Shown in pieces: positions 9,030 through 17,331 of a stretch of 41,093 nt of DNA. The position numbers and the translations under genes were made by a program. The notes beneath the pieces are model-generated. The model saw nothing but the letters and a program-made list of their open reading frames with translations. It did no database searches and was not told where the DNA came from. The stretch is from Streptococcus cristatus (GTDB taxonomy: Bacteria > Bacillota > Bacilli > Lactobacillales > Streptococcaceae): NCBI RefSeq assembly GCF_008369405.1, contig NZ_VSJJ01000013.1:290-41382 (forward strand), in the 5' to 3' direction. Position 1 is the first letter of the stretch. Every line of letters starts with the position of its first letter.

Positions 9030-10988
9030 TCATTTGGTAGTAACAAAGGTTTCTACATTCTTGAAATTTTTTCCATTATCAGAATTAGCCGCATACCCAA
9101 AACGATTATTTGGATTCCCTTCTGCATTCGCAACTGTTATTTGTGGAGCCTGACTTGGTGCTTGAGGAGTCTGGCTTTGTACTTGAGGCACTTCAGTACG
9201 AACAGATGGTTGTCCAAACACTTGCACATTTGCTTTAGCTGCAGATCCAAAGCGATTGTTTGGATTCCCTTCTGCATTGGCAGGAATATCATGTGTTGGA
9301 GGAGCTGCAGTATAATCTGGTGCTGGAATGATAGTTTTATTTGCATCATCCGTAATTTGTGGTTTTTGTGGTGGCTTCGGAGTATCCGGTTTTTCAGGTG
9401 TTGATGGATCTTGTTTATCGTCTGGTTGTGAAGCACGATAAGGATCAGACTTACGTCCAGCAGCTTCTAAACGTTTTTCCATCAGCTTTTCATAGTCCTT
9501 GAAGTGTTGGAAAAGTCGATCTGACATTTCAAGAGAATCTTTAGTCACTTTACCTTCAGTAGCCTTCGCAGCATCTGGTTGATCTTTCAGTGAATAGTTC
9601 TCAATATCTTTTTTCTCTTGATCAGCGATAAATTGTTTTTCCATCAGCTTCCAATGGTCTTGAACACTCTTGCCAAAGATATCTTGGTTCTTGATAGCCA
9701 TCTGATCAATGTGCCATACTGTCCAGTACCATGAATTTGGATCGTAGGTAGCTGTCTGTGGTTTGAAGGCCTTGTAAGTATCCTGAACATTGCCATAGAA
9801 AGGCACATATGGTGTGTTACGTGATGGTCCCAAACCGAGCCAAACTTTACCACCGAAAGATTTTGGCAGTTTCGGATCAATTTGGTAGACATGGGCATCG
9901 ATAACATTTTCATTACCTAAAGCGTATTTGTACTGATCTTTACGAACAGCATCATTTGCCCCATCATCACCTTGTTTCTTAACGCCAATTTGATCATCTG
10001 GTACGAAACGGCCATTCAAATGTTCAAAGCGGTTCCGTTGCATAGCAAAGGCATCTTCAAGAGTGAATTTCTTGTTTGGATCTGTTGGAGAGCGGAAAAG
10101 CTCGTACTCCTCATCCTCGTAAGTAATTTTAGATTTTGGATCAAGCAGTGTGATTCCTGCATAAGTACGAGAACGGTCGCCTTCTGCATATTTTTCAGGT
10201 CCGTATGATTTAGCAATATGGAAATTACCATCTTTATCTGTCTTGTAGTTTCCTGCTTCTTTGGCTACTTTCTCTACATCTTCAGAAGCAATAACATTTT
10301 CTTTGTCCTTCAAATCTACATGGCCAAGGTAATAAGTATTAGCAAATACTGCGTACTTATCTTCAGGAACTTTCACGGCTACGTATTGGTGGCCAGACAA
10401 GATTTCCATGTACCAAGTCTCTTTTTGATCGGCAACCACCACTGTATTCCCTTCAGCAGAGCCCTTTTCTTGAATGACTTTTCCAAGCAACTCAATTGCT
10501 TCACGAGCTGTTTTAGCACGAGGTAAAATCACATCTAACATAGCAGCTTCGGCCAAGCCATCTGCTTTCAGAGGATCTTTCTCAAGAACCTTTTTATTTG
10601 GAATTGCTGTAACTGTGGATGACATAGAAACACCTGCTTCATTAAAGCCATGTTCTCCAAAAGCACCGTTACTACCATCACCACGCGCAGAATCATAGGT
10701 TGCAGTATATTTCATTTCGCTGGCTGCACGTGGATAGGTGAAACCATTGGACTCATCCACAATCTGGTCGCCTTCCTTATATTTCTTAGCTTCCACAACA
10801 ACATAGTTTTTGTTATGCTTGCCACCATTCGGGTAGTAAGGATAGTCTTCTGTCCGACCAAAAAGTGTTGATCCATCCTTGGTCAAATGCCGACCAATAA
10901 TGAAGCCACAGCAGGCTTGCACAGCTTGGATAGGTAAGAGCATGATTGCCATTAATGAAATAGCAATTTTAAAGATTGTCTTCTTCAT
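9030..10988 (-). CDS. Secreted C69-family dipeptidase with duplicated C-terminal motif
   Basis: A 652-residue exported protein. Residues 1-25 are a signal peptide (MKKTIFKIAISLMAIMLLPI, then QAVQA) followed by CCGFIIGRHLTKDGSTLFGR. The Cys exposed after processing is the N-terminal nucleophile of PepD-like C69 peptidases, and TEDYP follows. The catalytic domain runs to about residue 510. A proline-rich linker with TPEKPDTPKPPQKP follows, then two copies of NAEGNPNNRFG-(S/Y)-AA about 50 residues apart (near 570 and 620). There is no LPXTG sorting signal, so it is probably released or held non-covalently by the tail. The substrate is likely wall-derived or host dipeptides. A cre site over the -35 box suggests CcpA repression. 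The upstream ribosome binding site is AAGGAG. Confidence 0.88.
   Translation of the reverse strand: MKKTIFKIAISLMAIMLLPIQAVQACCGFIIGRHLTKDGSTLFGRTEDYPYYPNGGKHNKNYVVVEAKKYKEGDQIVDESNGFTYPRAASEMKYTATYDSARGDGSNGAFGEHGFNEAGVSMSSTVTAIPNKKVLEKDPLKADGLAEAAMLDVILPRAKTAREAIELLGKVIQEKGSAEGNTVVVADQKETWYMEILSGHQYVAVKVPEDKYAVFANTYYLGHVDLKDKENVIASEDVEKVAKEAGNYKTDKDGNFHIAKSYGPEKYAEGDRSRTYAGITLLDPKSKITYEDEEYELFRSPTDPNKKFTLEDAFAMQRNRFEHLNGRFVPDDQIGVKKQGDDGANDAVRKDQYKYALGNENVIDAHVYQIDPKLPKSFGGKVWLGLGPSRNTPYVPFYGNVQDTYKAFKPQTATYDPNSWYWTVWHIDQMAIKNQDIFGKSVQDHWKLMEKQFIADQEKKDIENYSLKDQPDAAKATEGKVTKDSLEMSDRLFQHFKDYEKLMEKRLEAAGRKSDPYRASQPDDKQDPSTPEKPDTPKPPQKPQITDDANKTIIPAPDYTAAPPTHDIPANAEGNPNNRFGSAAKANVQVFGQPSVRTEVPQVQSQTPQAPSQAPQITVANAEGNPNNRFGYAANSDNGKNFKNVETFVTTK
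9091..9280 (-). repeat. Two near-identical 40-bp direct repeats within the C69 peptidase gene
   Basis: Bases 9091-9130 and 9241-9280 match at 33 of 40 positions by eye and are spaced exactly 150 bp apart. They encode the two NAEGNPNNRFG motifs. The exact 50-codon spacing suggests an intragenic duplication. Confidence 0.75.
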
Positions 10989-11038
10989 TATGAACTCCTT
11001 TTTGTTTTTTGGGGATGCCCCCTGATGTTTATAGTTCT

Positions 11039-11067
11039 AGTATAGTCCTTTTTAGGTCTTTTTGCAA
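11039..11067 (-). promoter_or_regulatory. Promoter of the C69 peptidase gene
   Basis: Minus-strand TTGCAA, 17 bases, TATACT (11039-11044). It lies about 50 bases before the start codon, and its -35 box is shared with the cre site. Confidence 0.75.
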
Positions 11068-11076
11068 GCGCTTACA
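11062..11076. promoter_or_regulatory. cre site (CcpA operator)
   Basis: TTGCAAGCGCTTACA fits the cre consensus WTGNAANCGNWNNCW at every position. Because it overlaps the -35 box, CcpA binding should repress the C69 peptidase when preferred sugars are present. Confidence 0.75.
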
Positions 11077-11229
11077 AAAATGTTTTTTTATACCTTTTAC
11101 AGATAGAAAATAGAGAAAACATACATTGATGAAAAAGTAGAGATAGAAACATTCCTAGTTTATTCCTGATTTATGACTTATTATGAGCCTTTAAAATAAA
11201 ATCCCTTACTTCATAAAAATCATATTTAT

Positions 11230-11256
11230 AAAAAGAATACCACTTTAAAAAGCGGT
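11230..11256 (-). terminator. Probable terminator of the dapH-rhomboid operon
   Basis: Minus-strand ACCGCTTTTTAAAGTGGT forms a short stem followed by ATTC and five T, 16 bases after the rhomboid stop. The stem is weak. Confidence 0.45.
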
Positions 11257-11271
11257 AATTGAGTTCATTTC

Positions 11272-11955
11272 TTAAAAAATTGGTCGTTGAAAAGTCAGAA
11301 GAATCAAAATAGCTGCTAATCCAAGGTAGGCTGCCAGTGATAAAAACCGTTGAGACTTGCTAAAAGCGTAGCGCTCTCCCGATACTGGTAAGATCACAGC
11401 TCCTAAAGCTCCGCCGACTAGACCACCCAAGTGACCTGCAAGGCTAATTCCCGGTAAAAAACTCATGACCAGATTGACAGCTAGCAGGCTCATATAAGAT
11501 TGGCCCAGCTGCTGTAGATAGTAGTTTCGCGTAGCATAACGAAGCACAACAACGGAAGCAAAAATACCAAAAAGAGCAGTAGACGCTCCGGCTGCCAGGC
11601 TATTGGGTGAAAAATAGACAACAAATAAATTCCCCATCGCTCCTGACATTAGATAAAGAATCAAGAATTTCCAAGAGCCAAAGATAGCCTCAATCTGTCG
11701 ACCAATAAAGTAGAGCGTCAGCATATTGACCACAAAATGCTCCAAACCAATATGGATAAAAATAGCAGCAAAAACCCGCCAAAACTGCTCCGGCAACGCT
11801 TGAATCGTGTAACCATGCACAGCTCCGAAGTAATACAAGGCTTCGGAACTGCTGTATTGAAAACCGTAGGAAAGAAACATCAAAACGAAAACAAGGCTCG
11901 TTAGGATAAGCAGGATACTTGTCACAGGATAGTCTCTATCAAAGATTTGTTTCAT
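11272..11955 (-). CDS. Rhomboid family intramembrane serine protease
   Basis: A 227-residue membrane protein with six to seven helices. The rhomboid signature is present: IHIGLEHFVVNMLTLYFIGR (about residues 67-86) gives the HxxxN motif, GASTALFGIFA (about 123-133) holds the catalytic Ser, and AGHLGGLVGGALG (about 173-185) holds the catalytic His. These enzymes cleave substrates within the membrane; the target here is unknown. It is the last gene of the operon, and its start overlaps the end of the 5-formyl-THF cyclo-ligase gene by 17 bases, indicating translational coupling. The same gene order downstream of dapH is found in pneumococci as I recall. Confidence 0.93.
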   Translation of the reverse strand: MKQIFDRDYPVTSILLILTSLVFVLMFLSYGFQYSSSEALYYFGAVHGYTIQALPEQFWRVFAAIFIHIGLEHFVVNMLTLYFIGRQIEAIFGSWKFLILYLMSGAMGNLFVVYFSPNSLAAGASTALFGIFASVVVLRYATRNYYLQQLGQSYMSLLAVNLVMSFLPGISLAGHLGGLVGGALGAVILPVSGERYAFSKSQRFLSLAAYLGLAAILILLTFQRPIF

Positions 11956-12475
11956 AAATGAGTAACTTCTTTACTGCGACATCATGTTGAGCTGGTGTAA
12001 AATCTGCCTGCTGGACTGCATAAATAGTGCTGATGCTTGCTCCTTTATAATCAGCCAGATAACGGTCATAGTAGCCGCCTCCGTAACCGATCCGAAAGCC
12101 TTGAGAATTGAAAACCACACCCGGCACATGAATCAGATCAATCTCCGTCTTCTCCACAGCCTCTTCGCTCGTCGGCTCCATAAGGCCAAAAGAGCTCTTT
12201 TGCAGGCGGCTTTCATCATAATCCACAAATATCATCCGACCCCGGCCATAGGTTTTGGGCACCAAAACCCGCTTGCCGTCCAACTGTGCCTGCTTGATAA
12301 CAGCTGCAGTTGAGACTTCATGCGGCATAGAGAGGTAGGTTGCTATAACCTCAGCCTCTTGATATGCCTTTGAGTTGAGCAAGCTCTGGGTCAGCCAGCT
12401 GTCTGCCTGCTCTTTTTCTTTTCCTGAAAGTTTCTTCATCTGGTTCAATACAGCTTGTCTCAACTCTTTTTTCAT
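11939..12475 (-). CDS. 5-formyltetrahydrofolate cyclo-ligase
   Basis: This 178-residue enzyme converts 5-formyl-THF to 5,10-methenyl-THF using ATP, returning stored folate to one-carbon metabolism. Recognisable are the N-terminal Lys/Arg region, VPGVVFNSQGFRIGYGGGYYDRYL (about residues 113-136; the GYGGGYYDR phosphate-binding loop is diagnostic) and EVSTAAVI near residue 54. The ribosome binding site is only moderate. The neighbours are the M20 deacetylase (20-base gap) and the rhomboid gene (overlap). Confidence 0.95.
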   Translation of the reverse strand: MKKELRQAVLNQMKKLSGKEKEQADSWLTQSLLNSKAYQEAEVIATYLSMPHEVSTAAVIKQAQLDGKRVLVPKTYGRGRMIFVDYDESRLQKSSFGLMEPTSEEAVEKTEIDLIHVPGVVFNSQGFRIGYGGGYYDRYLADYKGASISTIYAVQQADFTPAQHDVAVKKLLIYETNL

Positions 12476-12495
12476 GCAGCTCGTCCAACCTTTCT

Positions 12496-13629
12496 TTATC
12501 TTTCGTTGATTTTATAATCTAGGAATTTCCCAATCTTTTCAATAGCAAAGGGCAGGGCTGCCTCGTCTGGTGTCATCTTGGGATGATGGAGGGCATAGGG
12601 ACTGTCCACTCCCAGCCAGAACATGACGCCCTTGACCTTGCTGAGCAGATAGCCAAAGTCCTCGCCTGTCATAGCCGGCGCAATATCAATCAGCTGTACT
12701 CCTTCTTCCTTCTGGAAAAAGTCCATCAATTCGTCTGTCAGACTAGGATGATTTTCCACAGGCAGATAGCCGCCTTGTTTAAGCTCCAAGTCCAATTCCA
12801 GATCGAAACTTTGGGCTATGCCCTCTGCTATTTCCCGTAAGCGCTTCTGAGTCAAGAGGTTCATTTCCTGAGTCAGAGTCCGAATGGTGCCATGCAGAAA
12901 GGCCGTTTCTGCGATGACATTGTTGGTCGTGCCAGCATGGAGCGAACCAAAGGTCACAACCGCTCCCTCGATCGGATCGACATTGCGACTGACAATGGTC
13001 TGCACCTGGGTGATAAAGTAGCTAGCTGCCACCAAAGCATCATTGGCTTCATGAGGAAAAGCCGCATGACCGCCCTTTCCCTTAAAAGTCAGCTTAACTT
13101 CACAGGTCCCAGCAAAGAGGGTTCCTCTGTTAGTGGCAATATCGCCGACCTTAAGGTCCGGTCGCACATGAAGACCGTAAAATTCATCTGGCAGCCAGTC
13201 GCCAAAGGCACCGTCTTCATACATAAGCATACCGCCAGCTTCATTTTCCTCTGCAGGCTGAAAGAGAAAGAGCAGATTGTGGGTAGGCTGAGTGCTCACA
13301 GCTTGTTCCAGCAGGCCTAGGGCAACAGTCATATGCATATCGTGTCCGCAGGCATGCATCCGGCCCTCATGGGTACTGGCAAAGTCCAGTCCTGTATCCT
13401 CCACAATCGGAAGACCATCAATATCTGTTCGCCAGCCAATCGTCTTATCCGGTGAACTTCCCTTGATAAAGACCAAAATACCCGTCCGCCAAGTTCGGAT
13501 TTCCACAAAGTCTAGACCTGCTGTCAGTCCATCAATGACCTGCATCAAGTAAGTATGGGTCTTGTATTCTTCCAGACCGATTTCTGGTATCTGGTGCAAA
13601 TCACGGCGAATTTTCAGATAATCAAGCAT
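12496..13629 (-). CDS. N-acetyldiaminopimelate deacetylase (M20 family)
   Basis: A 377-residue M20 metal hydrolase. The metal site motif [14 protein letters not shown] lies at about residues 92-105, the catalytic Glu pair in [10 protein letters not shown] (about 128-137), and later metal ligands in GLHVRPD and [10 protein letters not shown]. Specificity is inferred from context: it follows dapH, which makes N-acetylated tetrahydrodipicolinate derivatives, so this enzyme should remove the acetyl group in the acetylase branch of lysine/DAP synthesis. A general amidohydrolase (hippurate-type) is the alternative from sequence alone. AAAGGAAAG precedes the ATG. Confidence 0.88.
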   Translation of the reverse strand: MLDYLKIRRDLHQIPEIGLEEYKTHTYLMQVIDGLTAGLDFVEIRTWRTGILVFIKGSSPDKTIGWRTDIDGLPIVEDTGLDFASTHEGRMHACGHDMHMTVALGLLEQAVSTQPTHNLLFLFQPAEENEAGGMLMYEDGAFGDWLPDEFYGLHVRPDLKVGDIATNRGTLFAGTCEVKLTFKGKGGHAAFPHEANDALVAASYFITQVQTIVSRNVDPIEGAVVTFGSLHAGTTNNVIAETAFLHGTIRTLTQEMNLLTQKRLREIAEGIAQSFDLELDLELKQGGYLPVENHPSLTDELMDFFQKEEGVQLIDIAPAMTGEDFGYLLSKVKGVMFWLGVDSPYALHHPKMTPDEAALPFAIEKIGKFLDYKINER

Positions 13630-13706
13630 TATTTCTTTCCTTTAAAATCTTGTCAGACCAGTCAGAGCGTTGGGCCACACCCAATCAATTCAAATTTATG
13701 TTATTT

Positions 13707-14405
13707 TTAAAGAGTACGCAGAGCATCTTCCAGAGCTGTCTTCTGCTGGGTCTTCTCGTCAATGGTCTTGATGACTCGTGCCGGAACGCCAGCAACCACT
13801 ACGTTTTCCGGAACATCCTGGGTCACAATCGCACCGGCCGCAACAACGGAACCACTGCCAATTTGTACACCTTCAATCACAACCGCATTGGCACCAATCA
13901 GCACGTTATCGCCAACCCGAACTTGCTCAGCACTAGCCGGCTCAATGACTCCCGCCAGAACCGCACCAGCACCGATATGACTGTTTTTGCCGACAATAGC
14001 TCGGCCGCCCAGAATAGCACCCATATCAATCATGGTCCCAGCACCAATTTCTGCGCCGATATTGATGACTGCCCCCATCATGATGACAGCATTATCACCA
14101 ATTTCGACTTGGTCACGGATAGTAGCGCCCGGCTCAATGCGGGCATTGATGTCACGCTTGTCCAAAAGCGGCACCGCTGAGTTGCGGGCATCCTGCTCTA
14201 CGACATAGGTCTTATTTTCCTCTAAGTTCGCTAGGAGTGGCTTGATTTCTTCCCAATCTCCAAAAAGAACATTGCCTAGCTTCACAACAGACCAAGGAAT
14301 CGATCCGTGCAATTCTCCATCAAAGGTTACCTTGACAGGAGTTTTTTTCTTGGCATCAGCGATAAATTTGATGATTTCTTGAGCATTCATTTTCGTAGCA
14401 GACAT
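13707..14405 (-). CDS. dapH: 2,3,4,5-tetrahydropyridine-2,6-dicarboxylate N-acetyltransferase
   Basis: DapH transfers acetyl from acetyl-CoA to tetrahydrodipicolinate in the acetylase branch of lysine biosynthesis. The 232-residue protein has an N-terminal alpha/beta domain (1-85) and a left-handed beta-helix of hexapeptide repeats (about 88-205), visible as [20 protein letters not shown] and repeated (I/V)GxxxxI units. The length is typical. AGAGGTG lies before the first ATG; a second Met at codon 6 is possible. It heads the operon with the matching deacetylase 77 bases downstream, and a hairpin plus extended -10 promoter lie upstream. Confidence 0.93.
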   Translation of the reverse strand: MSATKMNAQEIIKFIADAKKKTPVKVTFDGELHGSIPWSVVKLGNVLFGDWEEIKPLLANLEENKTYVVEQDARNSAVPLLDKRDINARIEPGATIRDQVEIGDNAVIMMGAVINIGAEIGAGTMIDMGAILGGRAIVGKNSHIGAGAVLAGVIEPASAEQVRVGDNVLIGANAVVIEGVQIGSGSVVAAGAIVTQDVPENVVVAGVPARVIKTIDEKTQQKTALEDALRTL

Positions 14406-14439
14406 GGCGTCACCTCTTTGTTCTTTCTATTCTTTGTTG

Positions 14440-14459
14440 GGAGAGGAAAGTCCCTCTCC
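14440..14459 (-). promoter_or_regulatory. Hairpin in the dapH leader
   Basis: GGAGAGG and CCTCTCC pair around a six-base loop in the untranslated leader, 35-55 bases before dapH. There is no U-run on the minus strand, so it is not a standard terminator. It may stabilise or gate the transcript. Confidence 0.4.
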
Positions 14460-14477
14460 TATCTCTTTTATTTCTCT

Positions 14478-14486
14478 ATTATAACA
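14478..14486 (-). promoter_or_regulatory. Extended -10 promoter of the dapH operon
   Basis: Minus-strand TGTTATAAT, a full -10 with the TG extension, about 72 bases before dapH. The -35 region is poor. Confidence 0.6.
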
Positions 14487-14528
14487 CAATTCGGTTATAC
14501 AGTTAGGACTTTATTAGCAACTAGTATG

Positions 14529-15347
14529 CTATTTAGACTCTTGAACTTTATTCAAATGAAATTGTCCGTCCTTGCCCTTGACAAAGTTTAAATGGAAGAA
14601 GGTTTTATCCTCTGCCCTATAGCCCATAGACATACTGTAATATCCTTTCACCACTGCTTTGTAGTAGTTGTTGGAAAGTCCCAAATGTTCTATCACTTCT
14701 AGATCAGTGATGCCATTTTCTTCATCTGACGTCATTCCCTTAAGGAAGGAAAGCCGTTCCCCCGTCAAATCCTCATTTTGATAAATATTATAAGCTATGC
14801 TGGTAAGATGTAGACCTGAACCAAAATCCCAGAATTGAAAGACGGCAAAGCCTCCTCCCTTCAAATCATAGATCAGTGATAATAATTTATCCTTCTTGCC
14901 AATCACCGTTTCATCGCTGCTTTTAGCTAAACCATGTTGGCGAACAAAATCGGACACTGTCATATTTTTATCCTCGTCCTCTTCAATCTCATACTTTATA
15001 AAATCCCTTGGTTCCCAATCCAAAACTTCAGCATTTGGAGAAGTATATTTTGATTCTGTGCTTATGAACTCATTCTTTCGGTGAGAATTTGTCCAATTCC
15101 CAATTAGGACGAGTAGTCCTATCACAACACCTAGCAGGGCGACAGCACTCACTACCCTGAAAAAAGGGGATTTTTGTGATACCTTTAGTTTCCTAGACTT
15201 CGTTTTATGAATTGGTTTGGATAAAGCCTTTGTCTGTTCGAGGGCAACTCCTCCCCGTTCCCGCTGATTCTTGATCGACGAAGTGTTTCTGGCTTTAAAC
15301 TTGGATTTATGTTCCCGCCTCAATGCTTCTAAATTTCTATCTTTCAC
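14529..15347 (-). CDS. Single-pass membrane protein of unknown function, paralogue of the upstream gene
   Basis: I do not recognise the family. The 272-residue protein has a basic cytoplasmic N-terminus beginning (V)KDRNLEALRREHKSKFK, a linker rich in Lys/Ser/Gln, one membrane helix (VVSAVALLGVVIGLLVLIG, about residues 77-95) and an external domain. That domain looks like two units of similar pattern: one around NMTVSDFVRQHGLAKS then LLSLIYDL, the other around DLEVIEHLGLSN then MSMGYRAEDKTFFHLNF. This resembles BamE/SmpA or BLIP-like modules, by pattern only. The GTG start is chosen because AGGTG lies five bases upstream and it aligns with the paralogue; a TTG 15 bases earlier has no ribosome binding site. 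The gene is AT-rich and no terminator separates it from dapH. Confidence 0.75.
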   Translation of the reverse strand: MKDRNLEALRREHKSKFKARNTSSIKNQRERGGVALEQTKALSKPIHKTKSRKLKVSQKSPFFRVVSAVALLGVVIGLLVLIGNWTNSHRKNEFISTESKYTSPNAEVLDWEPRDFIKYEIEEDEDKNMTVSDFVRQHGLAKSSDETVIGKKDKLLSLIYDLKGGGFAVFQFWDFGSGLHLTSIAYNIYQNEDLTGERLSFLKGMTSDEENGITDLEVIEHLGLSNNYYKAVVKGYYSMSMGYRAEDKTFFHLNFVKGKDGQFHLNKVQESK

Positions 15348-15425
15348 CTTTTCACCTATCAACTAAAAACTTGATTGCTCATTCCCTTTCTACAAACGGC
15401 TGATTCTCCTGCTAGGCAAGTGCTA

Positions 15426-16775
15426 CTAAGCACCTGCATCTCCCGCTTCACTTTCCAAACCTGAACTCTCTGTCAATTGGTAGCTTTGAGAGTTTTTATT
15501 TTCAAAAGAAAAACCGACCTCCTGCCCATCCTCTAAACGGTAATAAATCGATAGAGTAGCATTGCCCAAGATTCCCCCATTCCAATCAAGGCGCTCTGGA
15601 AGTCCCAACTGACTGACAATCTCTTGGTAGGTCTTTCCTTTCTCTATACCAGCAAGTTCTTGACGAGTGAGTTGAGCATTTCGGTTTGGTAGATGCGCAC
15701 TACTGAGATGCGTACATTTTAGGGACTGCAACTTAGGAGTTTCAGAAGGACCAAGATAGCTCTTAAAAGAGAGGTTAACTTTCGCTTCCGTCCCTGCTTG
15801 TGAATAGTTTAAAGCTATCGTCTTAATTAGGTCATCTTGGTTCGTTTCCCTACCAGACTCAGCTTTCCCTAACTTTGCAACCACCTCGTCGACCTTTGTC
15901 AGATTTGGAACCGATGAAGTGAAGTCTGAGAACAAAGAAGTGACATCATCATAGGTAAGATGAAACTGATACTCTTCTTTTTTAGCAATCCATTCTGGAC
16001 GATTAGCAGATTTTAAATCCTGATTCTTTCCATATGAGTCTAACATACGAGAAATAGCTGCAGCTTTTTCTTTATCTCTTGCCTTTTCCATCTCTAGCCA
16101 TGTTTTTCCAGTCTGAGCCAAAAAAGCCATAATCCCCAAACTAGAAAGTAGCATCACCCTTATCTTAGAAAAGATTCCTAGTTTTTTCTTCTTAAACTCT
16201 ACTTTATCTATCTCTCTAGCAAGCTCATTAGCGCTTATTCGCGGAGAAAGCTTTACCTGTTTTGCTTCCGTTATAAGGCCTGACATCGGCTGGCTAGCTT
16301 GATTTCCACGAAAGACTTGATTTTGTTTTTTAGCTTTCAGTGATTCTAAACTAGAAATGAGACGCTTCAGCTCTCTCTGCTTTAATTCCAACAAATTCTG
16401 TGATAGAAGCGACAGAGGCTCCTTTACCTGCTGAACTCCTGCTAACTGCTCAGAAAACACCGGCTGGTCTTGAGGACTTGTTTTAGCCCCATAGCCATTT
16501 TTATCCTCTATCGAAGAGACAGCAGACGGCTCATTGCTTGAGCTCTCTATTGGAAAGACCACTTTTGATGGAGACGAAACAGAAGGACGAGGATGATTTT
16601 CTTTTGGTCCTCCCTGCACTTCTTTCAGTCCAGCAGATGGTTTGATATGTTTGTCTTCCTTGGTTTTCCATTTGGATAGAAAGGATGATTGGCTATTGGC
16701 TGGCTTTTTCGTTTGATCCTTCTTGAATTTCGATTGATGTTTCTGCCTCAAAGCTTCCAGATTTCTCTTTCCCAT
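15426..16775 (-). CDS. Single-pass membrane protein of unknown function, larger paralogue
   Basis: A 449-residue protein of the same type as the gene 78 bases downstream. It begins MGKRNLEALRQKHQSKFKK, has a long Ser/Lys/Gln-rich cytoplasmic part with a short helical stretch (LSQNLLELKQRELKRLISSL, about residues 122-141), a second basic segment, one membrane helix (about 203-222) and an external domain. The external part again shows two similar units: LTKVDEVVAKLGKAES...TIALNYSQ and KTYQEIVSQLGLPERL...LSIYYRLEDGQEVGFSF. The strong ribosome binding site AGGAGGAG confirms the start. It lies first in the pair, suggesting co-expression. Role unknown; envelope-associated by topology. Confidence 0.75.
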   Translation of the reverse strand: MGKRNLEALRQKHQSKFKKDQTKKPANSQSSFLSKWKTKEDKHIKPSAGLKEVQGGPKENHPRPSVSSPSKVVFPIESSSNEPSAVSSIEDKNGYGAKTSPQDQPVFSEQLAGVQQVKEPLSLLSQNLLELKQRELKRLISSLESLKAKKQNQVFRGNQASQPMSGLITEAKQVKLSPRISANELAREIDKVEFKKKKLGIFSKIRVMLLSSLGIMAFLAQTGKTWLEMEKARDKEKAAAISRMLDSYGKNQDLKSANRPEWIAKKEEYQFHLTYDDVTSLFSDFTSSVPNLTKVDEVVAKLGKAESGRETNQDDLIKTIALNYSQAGTEAKVNLSFKSYLGPSETPKLQSLKCTHLSSAHLPNRNAQLTRQELAGIEKGKTYQEIVSQLGLPERLDWNGGILGNATLSIYYRLEDGQEVGFSFENKNSQSYQLTESSGLESEAGDAGA

Positions 16776-16990
16776 AACTCCTCCTCATCTATTGACTATT
16801 CTATCATTGAAAAGACGACTCTATTAACAGTTCACAATGCCTCTTCGCTGAATGCTACTATTCTCTTTTCTATACCATTCATACTGAACAATATCCAGCG
16901 ATTGTATGCACCATGAAGCTTGCTATACTAATATAACTTTATTCCAGTATATCATATTTTGAACCGGCTTAGCTTGAAAGCACACAAGCA
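16776..16990. other. Intergenic stretch upstream of the membrane-protein pair
   Basis: It holds the ribosome binding site of the 449-residue gene and several AT-rich -10-like hexamers on the minus strand (for example TAGAAT about 30 bases before the start). None has a convincing -35 partner, and I see no other feature. Confidence 0.4.
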
Positions 16991-17018
16991 AAAAGGCACG
17001 AACTCTCGTCCGTGCCCA
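16991..17018 (-). terminator. Strong intrinsic terminator without an annotated gene upstream
   Basis: Minus-strand GGCACGGAC-GAGA-GTTCGTGCC forms a nine-base stem with a GNRA-type tetraloop and is followed by TTTTTGC. pgi already has its own terminator at 17297-17322, so this one implies a separate short transcript. Confidence 0.8.
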
Positions 17019-17193
17019 CGAAACCAACTATATATGACTATTTTTGTTTCACCTTTTCAGCCAATAATAACTTCATCCGAACTCCTTTCCAATCTTGGTC
17101 CTCTGCTTTTCTAGAAGCGTCCAAATAGCAGCAAACTCAATTTTCTAGATAAAAGTCTATCACATTGCTACTGCATCTTCTCTGATTGTAACA
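16991..17193 (-). ncRNA. Candidate small transcript with a 12-codon ORF
   Basis: An extended -10 (TGTTACAAT, 17185-17193) and the strong terminator at 16991-17018 bracket a region of about 190 bases. Within it, AAAGGAG is followed six bases later by ATG and a 12-residue frame, MKLLLAEKVKQK, ending at 17038. It could be a small RNA, a peptide gene or the relic of a larger gene. The -35 box is poor, so transcription is inferred. Confidence 0.35.
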
Positions 17194-17296
17194 TATAATC
17201 AGGGAAAGGAAAACCATCGCTGAGTGGATAAATAAGTGAAAAACCCAGATAGCGAGCTGGCTAACAAAGCAGGCTAGCAGTTGATTTTTAAAAGAG

Positions 17297-17322
17297 CAAA
17301 AAACCTCCCCGAAGGAAGGTTC
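17297..17322 (-). terminator. pgi terminator
   Basis: Minus-strand AACCTTCC-TTCG-GGGAGGTT followed by a T-run is a UUCG-capped stem directly after the pgi stop. Confidence 0.9.
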
Positions 17323-17331
17323 CATGCTGCA

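Noticed and set aside
9030..9300. LPXTG-type wall anchoring of the C69 peptidase
   Set aside because: The C-terminus ends NVETFVTTK without an LPXTG motif, hydrophobic segment or charged tail.
13650..14180. 176-codon plus-strand frame over dapH
   Set aside because: Antisense to the hexapeptide repeats of dapH; the apparent periodicity (Asn/His-rich) is a reflection of those repeats.
17137..17325. 62-codon minus-strand frame after pgi
   Set aside because: It begins inside the pgi terminator hairpin and has no ribosome binding site or family similarity.
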